Shown here: positions 51,064 through 58,048 of the stretch, in pieces | Numbering within the stretch: the first letter of the stretch is position 1 | How the letters are laid out: each line of letters opens with the position of its first letter | Assembly (NCBI GenBank): GCA_902560625.1 | Contig: CACEMD010000003.1 | Coordinates: 1-64,000, forward strand | Direction of reading: 5' to 3' | Length of the DNA stretch: 64,000 nt | Origin: an uncultured Pelagibacteraceae bacterium | Lineage (GTDB): Bacteria > Pseudomonadota > Alphaproteobacteria > Pelagibacterales > Pelagibacteraceae | Notes under the pieces: model-generated | The model's database searches: none | What the model saw: the letters and a program-made list of their open reading frames with translations, nothing else | Told to the model about the DNA's origin: nothing | Program-made: the position numbers and the translations under genes

Positions 51064-51611
51064 TGCGTTCATTTTTCATAATACTCTCATTTGCTATGGG
51101 AGTTATTGTTCTAGCCTCTAATTATTTAGTACAATTTCCTGTAAAGTATTTAGGTTTAGACAATTTGTTAACCTATGGAGCGTTTAGTTATCCAATAGCA
51201 TTTTTAATAACTGATTTAGCGAATAGATCTTATGGAAAAATTGCAGCAAGAAAAATTGTTTATGTTGGATTTTCGATTGGGATTATGTTCACTTTATTCT
51301 TTTCTACAAATTTTTCCGATTTAATTTCAATAAGAATTGCAATCGGTTCAGGAATTGCTTTCATTACTGCACAATTATTAGATGTACAAATTTTTGATAG
51401 ATTAAGAAAAAAAAACTGGTATGTGGCTCCATTGAGCTCTTCCTTGATAGGATCAACGGTAGATACTTTTTTATTTTTTTCAATTTCATTTTATGGAACT
51501 GGTGTTCCATGGATAACTCTTTCACTTGGCGATTTAGCTGTGAAAATTTTTATTGCTTTATTGATGTTAATTCCTTTTAGAATTTTATTAGGAACTTTAA
51601 AGCCGGTGTAG
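51063..51611 (+). CDS. yhhQ: Queuosine precursor transporter (YhhQ/VUT family)
   Basis: This 182-residue membrane protein has about six hydrophobic segments. ASNYLVQFPVKYLG, TYGAFSYPIAFLITDLANRSYGKIAARKIVYVG and AFITAQLLDVQIFDRLR match the VUT family, whose E. coli member takes up queuosine precursors. It is coupled to rpmB (TAATG) and ends directly against the convergent agmatine deiminase gene with no spacer. Confidence 0.88.
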   Translation: MRSFFIILSFAMGVIVLASNYLVQFPVKYLGLDNLLTYGAFSYPIAFLITDLANRSYGKIAARKIVYVGFSIGIMFTLFFSTNFSDLISIRIAIGSGIAFITAQLLDVQIFDRLRKKNWYVAPLSSSLIGSTVDTFLFFSISFYGTGVPWITLSLGDLAVKIFIALLMLIPFRILLGTLKPV

Positions 51612-52682
51612 TTATATGGAAGGTTCTTGGAGAGTCATACAGTGAATTGCCCCAAACCCCCATATTAATTTTTTACAATTTATTCCAATAATTTTCCTTT
51701 TTTTAAAATTTTTTTTGAAAATCTGAATTACCTTAATATCATTTTTATCCTCAAATATAGGTACCAATACTATTTTATTTGTTATTAAAAAATTGAGGTA
51801 GCTTGCTGGGACTTTGGTTTTATTTATAAAAATAGGTTTAGGCATTGGGATTTTAATTATTCTAAATCTTTTTTTATTTTTATCTTTCGTTTTCTTTAAA
51901 ATTTCCAAATTGTTATTTAATATTTGGAAGTTTTTTTCACTTTTATCATTTTCTACTGCCGTCATTATTGTATTTTCAGAAACAAATCTTGAAATATCAT
52001 CAATATGTCCGTGCGTATCATCACCTTCTATTCCTTTTTTAAGCCATATAAAATTATTAACATTTAATAATTTTGATAAATATTTCTCATAATGTTTTTT
52101 CTTAAATCCCTTATTTCTTTGTTGAGCTTTACTTAGCAAACATTCCTCTGTTAATAAGATTGAACCTCTTCCATTAACGTCGATTGCACCTCCTTCTAAA
52201 ACTATCGGTTTGTATACTTTTTTAAATTTTACCTTTACATCTATTTTTTTAACATCTATTTTTTTTGATATAGAATCATTTATTTTATTATCTTTTAAAT
52301 AATTATTATATTTTGACCATCCATTAAATTTGAAATTTAAAAAAATTTTCTTTTTACTTTTTTTATTAATTAAAAAAATAGGTCCCGAGTCTCTTATCCA
52401 AATCCTATCAGATGATATATTATGAAATTCAATATTACTTGTTTTTGCAAGATATTTTTTTAAGATTTTTTTTATCTCAATTTTTTTTTCGTTTAGTTTT
52501 ATAATTAAATTAACTTTTTGATAATGTGAAATTATCCCAATTATTTTTGCAACAGTATAAGGAATAGATTTAAAATGACCTGGCCAATCATTTTTGTTAT
52601 ACGGCCATATAATCCAAATTGAGTCCTGCTTTTCCCATTCAGCAGGCATTCTGAAACCTTGTTCAGATAAATTAGTTATCAT
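51612..52682 (-). CDS. aguA: Agmatine deiminase
   Basis: This 356-residue guanidine-modifying enzyme converts agmatine to N-carbamoylputrescine and ammonia. The N-terminus carries GFRMPAEWEKQDSIWIIWP, the family signature. ISSDRIWIRDSGPIFL and GIEGDDTHGHIDDISRF hold substrate-binding and catalytic Asp/His residues, and the nucleophile is Cys348 in WGFGAIHCMTLQEP. I place the start at the ATG at 52682, which gives the usual short lead before MPAEW; an upstream in-frame ATG at 52718 would overlap the previous gene by 29 nt. It acts one step before the neighbouring amidase. Confidence 0.93.
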   Translation of the reverse strand: MITNLSEQGFRMPAEWEKQDSIWIIWPYNKNDWPGHFKSIPYTVAKIIGIISHYQKVNLIIKLNEKKIEIKKILKKYLAKTSNIEFHNISSDRIWIRDSGPIFLINKKSKKKIFLNFKFNGWSKYNNYLKDNKINDSISKKIDVKKIDVKVKFKKVYKPIVLEGGAIDVNGRGSILLTEECLLSKAQQRNKGFKKKHYEKYLSKLLNVNNFIWLKKGIEGDDTHGHIDDISRFVSENTIMTAVENDKSEKNFQILNNNLEILKKTKDKNKKRFRIIKIPMPKPIFINKTKVPASYLNFLITNKIVLVPIFEDKNDIKVIQIFKKNFKKRKIIGINCKKLIWGFGAIHCMTLQEPSI

Positions 52683-52689
52683 CCTTAAG

Positions 52690-53556
52690 TTACATGTTAA
52701 TGCCTTTATAGGCATCAATTCTTCTATCTCTTAAAAAAGGCCAATGTTGTCTAGCATTTTCAACTTTTTTAAAGTCTATGTTACAGATTAATATATCTTC
52801 ATTTTTTGATTTTAGTTTACCAATAATATTTCCACTTGGATCAATAACAAAAGAATTTCCCCAAAATTCTATTTTTTTTGAACCACTTCTTTCAGTGCCA
52901 ACTCTATTTACAGCTGCAACAAAAACTCCATTAGCGATAGCGTGAGATCTTTGAATTGTAAGCCATGAATTTAACTGTGACTCACCATATTTATTTTTTT
53001 CACTTGGGTGCCATCCTATTGCAGTTGGATAAAATAAAATTTCAGCACCTTTTAAAACCGTTAATCTTGCAGCTTCAGGAAACCACTGATCCCAACAAAT
53101 TAAAGAGCCAATATTTCCATGCTTAGTTTTAGTATTTTTAAATCCTAAATCGCCTGGTTTGAAATAAAACTTTTCATAATATCCAGGGTCATCTGGTATA
53201 TGCATTTTTCTATACTTAGATATTATTTTTCCTTTTTCGCTAATTATTATACTAGAATTGAAATATATACCTGGAATTTTTTTTTCAAATAATGAAATAA
53301 TTAAAACTATTTTTAACTCTTTCGAAAGTTCACAAAAAATTTTAGTAGTTGAATTCGGTATCTTCTCGGCAAGCTTAAAATTAGAGTGTTTTTCAGATTG
53401 ACAAAAATAATTAGATAAAAATAATTCTGGAACACATATAATTTTAGCTCCTTTTTTTGCAGCGTTTTTTATTTTTATGATTGAATTTTTAATATTTTTC
53501 TCAACGTCATTTGTGATTCTTAACTGAATTAAACCGATTTTGGTTTTTTTATTCAT
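52690..53556 (-). CDS. aguB: N-carbamoylputrescine amidase
   Basis: This 288-residue nitrilase-superfamily enzyme hydrolyses N-carbamoylputrescine to putrescine, CO2 and ammonia. The catalytic triad is Glu44 (VPELFLSNYFC), Lys117 (KYRKMHIPDDPGYYEKFYF) and Cys154 (GSLICWDQWFPEAAR). The KMHIPDDPGYYEKFYFKPGD stretch is characteristic of this subfamily. The adjacent agmatine deiminase gene confirms the role. Confidence 0.93.
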   Translation of the reverse strand: MNKKTKIGLIQLRITNDVEKNIKNSIIKIKNAAKKGAKIICVPELFLSNYFCQSEKHSNFKLAEKIPNSTTKIFCELSKELKIVLIISLFEKKIPGIYFNSSIIISEKGKIISKYRKMHIPDDPGYYEKFYFKPGDLGFKNTKTKHGNIGSLICWDQWFPEAARLTVLKGAEILFYPTAIGWHPSEKNKYGESQLNSWLTIQRSHAIANGVFVAAVNRVGTERSGSKKIEFWGNSFVIDPSGNIIGKLKSKNEDILICNIDFKKVENARQHWPFLRDRRIDAYKGINM

Positions 53557-53559
53557 AAT

Positions 53560-54603
53560 TTAATTAAATAATCTTGAAAAATTTCTCTTACTTCTTTTTT
53601 TCCATTCACCTTTATGATATGCGTCACTTATAACTAACGGCAAAACACTAGTCGCTTCCGCAAAAACCATTTGTTCTTTTGTTGTATTTACTTTACCCCA
53701 TGAACTAGCCTCTTTTAGCGTTGAACTACTACAAGCTCCATCTCTAGAATCAGCCACAGTTATTTGAATTGCATATTTATGCATATCTACGTCTTTACCT
53801 AATAATTCTGCACAAATAACCGTATCTTGAATAAAGTTTTTTGGCACACCACCTCCAATCATAAATAGTCCGGAACCCTTTGAGTGGATTTTTATTTCTG
53901 TTAATTCTCTAAACTCTCTGATTGCGTCTATTGTAATATGTTTTTCAGGACTTTTTTCTTGGTGCATTACTAATCCAAATCCTGCACTAGAGTCGGTAAA
54001 AGCTGGGCAAAAAATTGGAACATTATTATCATATGCTGTTTCAATTAATGAGTTTTTTTTCTTTGAATTTTTTTTTAAATATTTTCCTATCTCAACTATG
54101 AATTCTCTAGAAGTATAGCTTTTTACCTCTAATTTATCTGCTATTTCACAAATGGTTTTATCACAAATTTGTAATTCATTTTCATCAATGTATGTATCAT
54201 AAATTCTATCTATATAGTTTTTTCTAAGTTCGTTATCATCTTGAAACTGTGATCCTTGATAATGTTTAAACCCAAGTGCTTCAAAAAAATCCATATCTAT
54301 TATTGAAGCTCCAGTGGCTACAATTGCATCAACCATATTATACTTGATCATATCTCTATATATATGCATGCATCCGGCTGCTGAGGTAGAACCAGCTAAT
54401 GTTAAGAATATTGTACAATCTTTATCCTTTAACATTTCATTGTAAATATTTGCAGCATTAGCAGTCTCTCTTGAAACAAAAGACATTTTTTCCATTGATG
54501 AGATAATATCTCGAGCATCGAAAGATGTAATATCTATATGTTCAACAGGTTTTTTAAGAAAATCTTTTTTACTATTATGACCTAAGCTCTTTTTATTTGA
54601 CAT
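53560..54603 (-). CDS. Deoxyhypusine synthase-like polyamine enzyme
   Basis: This 347-residue protein belongs to the deoxyhypusine synthase family. The catalytic lysine equivalent is Lys304 in SSWGKVNTT, matching human Lys329 in SWGKI, with AEATSVLPLVISDAY after it. NAD-contact segments such as FLTLAGSTSAAG, VDAIVATGASIIDMDF and MIGGGVPKNFIQD are present. Bacteria lack eIF5A, so the substrate cannot be the eukaryotic one; bacterial relatives have been proposed or shown to make homospermidine or related polyamines by aminobutyl transfer. It lies between ornithine decarboxylase (TAATG overlap) and the putrescine-forming amidase, so putrescine is its likely acceptor or donor. Confidence 0.87.
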   Translation of the reverse strand: MSNKKSLGHNSKKDFLKKPVEHIDITSFDARDIISSMEKMSFVSRETANAANIYNEMLKDKDCTIFLTLAGSTSAAGCMHIYRDMIKYNMVDAIVATGASIIDMDFFEALGFKHYQGSQFQDDNELRKNYIDRIYDTYIDENELQICDKTICEIADKLEVKSYTSREFIVEIGKYLKKNSKKKNSLIETAYDNNVPIFCPAFTDSSAGFGLVMHQEKSPEKHITIDAIREFRELTEIKIHSKGSGLFMIGGGVPKNFIQDTVICAELLGKDVDMHKYAIQITVADSRDGACSSSTLKEASSWGKVNTTKEQMVFAEATSVLPLVISDAYHKGEWKKRSKRNFSRLFN

Positions 54604-55781
54604 TACGCAACAAGAAACTCTTTCCTCGCATTTTTGTCATACATTGTCATAATTGGCTCATCTTCAACTTCAAAAATATTATTTGAATAAAATCCATTAA
54701 AGTCAGTTCTAAAAGTTAAACCGTAAGCACCAAGTTGACCTAATTCTATATAATCATTTTCTTTAACATTATTTGGTAAAACAAATGGTCCTTTCATATA
54801 ATCCATACTGTCACAAGTTGGTCCATAAAAATTAAACGCTGTCATTTTTTTTGAGATTATTCTTCCATTCTTTATAAGTCTAGACGGATAAACAATATTT
54901 GGAATTCCTGCATCAAATAGAGTTCCATATGTACCGTCATTTATATACAATTTTTGCTTTTTTCTTAATATGACTTTAACTATCGTTGAACCACTTTCAG
55001 AAACTATTGCTCTTCCTGGTTCACAAATTACAATAGGTTTTTTATTTAATTTTAAATTATCTAATCCTTTTTTAATTTCATTAAAATAACAATCTAAGGA
55101 TTTAGGGATTAGATCGGGATATATTGTTGGAAACCCACCACCAACATTAATATAATCTGGAACTATCTTTGTTTTTTTAATTATTTTTCCAATCTCCACA
55201 ATTCCCTTTTCATAAGAAATAGGATGCATACATTGTGAACCAACGTGAAAACTCAAACCAATTTTTTTAGCATATTGATTTGTTAGCCTAAATAATCCTA
55301 TAGCTTCAGAGGTTATAGCTCCAAATTTTTTTGATAAATCAATTTCTGCATGTTCATTTGATACTGAAACTCTTACAAATAATTCTAAGTCTTTCGCTCT
55401 ATCGGTACTCTCAATAATTTTAATTAGCTCATCTTTAGAGTCTAGTGAAAATGTTTTAACATTATATTTGAAATATGCTTCCCTTATACTCTCTCTAGTT
55501 TTAACTGCGTGCATGTAAGAGCATTTTACGTTTGAGCTTATATTTTTAATAATTTCAATTTCTTTAGTAGAGGCAACATCAATATTATTTATACCGCTTT
55601 CAATGATACTTTTTAAAACAATAGGGTGTGGATTAGCTTTCATTGCGTACAATATTTTACCTGGAAACTTGTTTTGAAAATATTTTGAGGCAACCTGTAT
55701 TGAATTTTTTCTAATACAATACACAGGACCATTTGGTTCCAGTTGACTTATCATCTCATCAACTGATTTAAATTTTTGCAT
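54603..55781 (-). CDS. Ornithine (or lysine) decarboxylase, alanine racemase-fold
   Basis: This 392-residue PLP enzyme of fold type III forms putrescine (or cadaverine) from ornithine (or lysine). The PLP lysine is Lys48 in YAMKANPHP. HVGSQC, NVGGGFPTIYPD, CEPGRAIV and the catalytic-cysteine motif YGPTCDSMDYM are all as in eukaryotic-type ODC. I start at the ATG at 55781, preceded by AGGGG at 5 nt; an upstream ATG at 55820 would add an unrelated hydrophobic leader. It heads the polyamine operon. The ribosome-binding site lies in one arm of a perfect inverted repeat. Confidence 0.9.
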   Translation of the reverse strand: MQKFKSVDEMISQLEPNGPVYCIRKNSIQVASKYFQNKFPGKILYAMKANPHPIVLKSIIESGINNIDVASTKEIEIIKNISSNVKCSYMHAVKTRESIREAYFKYNVKTFSLDSKDELIKIIESTDRAKDLELFVRVSVSNEHAEIDLSKKFGAITSEAIGLFRLTNQYAKKIGLSFHVGSQCMHPISYEKGIVEIGKIIKKTKIVPDYINVGGGFPTIYPDLIPKSLDCYFNEIKKGLDNLKLNKKPIVICEPGRAIVSESGSTIVKVILRKKQKLYINDGTYGTLFDAGIPNIVYPSRLIKNGRIISKKMTAFNFYGPTCDSMDYMKGPFVLPNNVKENDYIELGQLGAYGLTFRTDFNGFYSNNIFEVEDEPIMTMYDKNARKEFLVA

Positions 55782-55785
55782 AATT

Positions 55786-55860
55786 TCCCCTAAAAAAAAT
55801 TTAACAAAAAAAATCTGCATAATAGTTACGCAAATTTCATATAAAACTGCATTTAGGGGA
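55786..55860 (-). promoter_or_regulatory. Inverted repeat able to mask the ornithine decarboxylase ribosome-binding site
   Basis: On the minus strand UCCCCUAAA (55860-55852) and UUUAGGGGA (55794-55786) are perfect 9-nt complements separated by 57 nt. The second arm contains the AGGGG ribosome-binding site 5 nt before the ATG at 55781. G4/C4 arms are rare in DNA this AT-rich. The intervening RNA could hold a ligand-binding structure. A speF-type leader is known for alphaproteobacterial ODC genes, but I could not match that consensus. Confidence 0.5.
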
Positions 55861-55925
55861 TATGATCAGTAATGTAAAGTAAATTATGCTATTGAATTTA
55901 GTTTTTTAGTACACATATACAGACG

Positions 55926-56492
55926 ATGATTAGAGAGCAAACAAATGTAAGAAATATAAGCGAATTTGACGATAAATCCTTATTAATCGTCGATGATGAC
56001 AATCCTTTTAGGGAAAGATTAGCAAGAGCTATGGAAAAGAAAGGATTTCAGGTTGCTCAAGCAGAAGGTGTAAAAAAAGGCATAGAATCAGTTAAATCAA
56101 AGAAACCAGCTTTTGCAGTTGTTGATCTAAGGTTGAATGACGGAAATGGACTTGAGGTAGTAAAGGAAATTCAATCGACGAATTCAAATAGTAGAATAGT
56201 TATGTTGACTGGCTACGGAAATATTCCAACAGCAGTTGCGGCTATAAAGCAGGGTGCAATAGATTATTTGGCTAAACCTGCTGATGCAGATGACGTTGAA
56301 AAAGCTCTTTTGGCAGATCCTAATAAAAAAGCCTCTCCTCCAGAAAATCCAATGTCTGCAGATAGAGTTAAGTGGGAGCACATTCATAGAGTATTCGAAC
56401 TTTGCAATAGAAACGTATCTGAGACAGCTAGAAGACTAAAAATGCATAGAAGAACTCTTCAAAGAATTTTATCTAAAAGATCTCCTAAATAA
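55926..56492 (+). CDS. regA: Response regulator of the RegA/PrrA/ActR family
   Basis: This 188-residue redox response regulator has a receiver domain with the acidic pocket VDDDN, phosphorylatable Asp67 in AVVDLRLNDGNG and the conserved lysine in LAKPAD. A proline-containing linker and a Fis-type helix-turn-helix (CNRNVSETARRLKMHRRTLQ, then RILSKRSP) follow, almost identical to RegA/PrrA. RegA regulates respiration and carbon/nitrogen genes in response to redox via the RegB kinase, which is not next to it. It ends in an 8-nt overlap with convergent bioY. Confidence 0.95.
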   Translation: MIREQTNVRNISEFDDKSLLIVDDDNPFRERLARAMEKKGFQVAQAEGVKKGIESVKSKKPAFAVVDLRLNDGNGLEVVKEIQSTNSNSRIVMLTGYGNIPTAVAAIKQGAIDYLAKPADADDVEKALLADPNKKASPPENPMSADRVKWEHIHRVFELCNRNVSETARRLKMHRRTLQRILSKRSPK

Positions 56493-57036
56493 ACTTTCTA
56501 AAATTAATTAATTTTTTAGTTAACATCGTTAGTATTAATATTTTAAAAAGTTCAGCTAATAAAAAAGGCTTTGCACCTATATCAAAAATTGGTTTTTCCC
56601 AACCTATTAAATTTCCAAGCCAAAACAATCCTAAAATATAAATAATTGAAACAGATAAAATCAGTTTTATAAATATAATTAAGATATTTTTATTTAAATT
56701 AAAATAACCTGAAAGAAAAGTTGCAAATAAAAAACCTATTAAATAACCCATTGTCGGTCCAGTGAAATAAATTAATCCCACCCCTTTTTCTGGTGAATTA
56801 GAAAAAACAGGTAATCCAAGAATTCCTTCGATCAAGTATAGACTAACAGTTGCAACACCAATTTTGTAACCAAAAGATATTCCTAATGCAATCACTACAA
56901 AAGTTTGCATTGTCATAGGAACTGGATAAAAAGGTATTTTTATTTTTGCTGATATAGCTAAAAGAACTGAACCTAATAAAATTACTAAAAAATATTTTGC
57001 TATTCTTTGACTTTTTAAAAATCCAATATTTTCCAT
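56485..57036 (-). CDS. bioY: Biotin transporter substrate-binding component BioY
   Basis: This 183-residue membrane protein has about six hydrophobic segments. Signature segments are IPFYPVPMTMQTFVVIALG, EGILGLPVF and GLIYFTGPTMGYLIGFL. BioY binds biotin and works alone or with an ECF module. No EcfT is next to it, and the ATPase upstream is of a different ABC class. Uptake of biotin fits the vitamin dependence seen in many SAR11. Confidence 0.92.
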   Translation of the reverse strand: MENIGFLKSQRIAKYFLVILLGSVLLAISAKIKIPFYPVPMTMQTFVVIALGISFGYKIGVATVSLYLIEGILGLPVFSNSPEKGVGLIYFTGPTMGYLIGFLFATFLSGYFNLNKNILIIFIKLILSVSIIYILGLFWLGNLIGWEKPIFDIGAKPFLLAELFKILILTMLTKKLINFRKFI

Positions 57037-57068
57037 AATATTGTTTTACTACTTAATTTATCTATAAT

Positions 57069-57998
57069 CTACTCATTTGTTAATTTAAAAAAAACGTCTT
57101 CTAAATCACCATCATCAGATATAATATCAATTATCTCAATATTTTGTGATTGAATTAAACTGATTATCTTATCTAATTTAGTTTTTTTTTTGTCGTAAGC
57201 AATAATAAATTCTTTATCTGTATTCGATAGGATATTAAAATTTGGCAAAGTACCTTTATCTATTGTGACTTTTTTATTTATTAAAAAATTAACTCTCTTA
57301 GATTGTATTTTGTCTAGTAAATTTTTTGTACTATCTAGAGCAACTAATTTACCTTTATTTAATATTCCAATTCGATTACACATTTCTTCAGCCTCAATAA
57401 GATAGTGAGTTGTTAGAATTATAGTCACCCCTTGTTTATTGAGCAATCTTAAGTTGTCCCATAAATATTTTCTTTGTTGAACATCTACACCTGCAGTTGG
57501 TTCGTCCAATATTACTATCGGAGGTTGATGAACCAGCGCTTTTGCTATTAACAATCTTCTTTTCATTCCTCCAGAAAGACTTCTAGTGTAACTATTTTTT
57601 TGTTCATCAAGTGAAACTAACTTCAAAATTACGTCTGTAATTCTATCTTTTTTTTTTACACCATATAGACCAGCTTGAAGATCTAAAAGCTTTCTAGGAC
57701 TAAAAAAAGGATCTACATTTATTTCTTGAGGAACTATACCAATAGATGCTCTACATTGCCTTGGGTTTTTATCTAAGTCAAATCCCCAAACATTCACTTT
57801 TCCAGATGTCTTTATACAAGTACCACTTAATATATTTATGAAAGTGCTTTTACCAGCTCCATTTGGGCCAAGAAGTCCAAATATTTCACCTTGTTTCACC
57901 TCTAAGTTTAAATTTTCTAAAGCTAAAATAGATTTTGAACTTTTTTTTTTATAAATTTTACTTAAATTTTTTGCAGATAAAACACAATTTTGATCCAT
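57069..57998 (-). CDS. ABC transporter ATP-binding protein (ABC-2/DrrA type)
   Basis: This 309-residue ATPase has Walker A GPNGAGKST, signature SLSGGMKRRLLIAKALVHQPP and Walker B VILDEPTAGVD, followed by TTHYLIEAEEMCNRIGIL. The C-terminal 80 residues, ending DGDLEDVFFKLTNE, are typical of DrrA/NodI-like exporters that pair with ABC-2 permeases. The permease gene is not adjacent: bioY lies downstream and polA diverges upstream. The exported compound is unknown. Confidence 0.9.
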   Translation of the reverse strand: MDQNCVLSAKNLSKIYKKKSSKSILALENLNLEVKQGEIFGLLGPNGAGKSTFINILSGTCIKTSGKVNVWGFDLDKNPRQCRASIGIVPQEINVDPFFSPRKLLDLQAGLYGVKKKDRITDVILKLVSLDEQKNSYTRSLSGGMKRRLLIAKALVHQPPIVILDEPTAGVDVQQRKYLWDNLRLLNKQGVTIILTTHYLIEAEEMCNRIGILNKGKLVALDSTKNLLDKIQSKRVNFLINKKVTIDKGTLPNFNILSNTDKEFIIAYDKKKTKLDKIISLIQSQNIEIIDIISDDGDLEDVFFKLTNE

Positions 57999-58048
57999 AG
58001 GAAAATATACACTTACAACATTAGATTAAATTAAGATAACATTATTTT

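Noticed and set aside
56485..57998. A biotin ECF transporter made of BioY and the ABC ATPase
   Set aside because: The ATPase has the C-terminal extension and signature of DrrA/ABC-2 exporters, not EcfA, and no EcfT gene is present.
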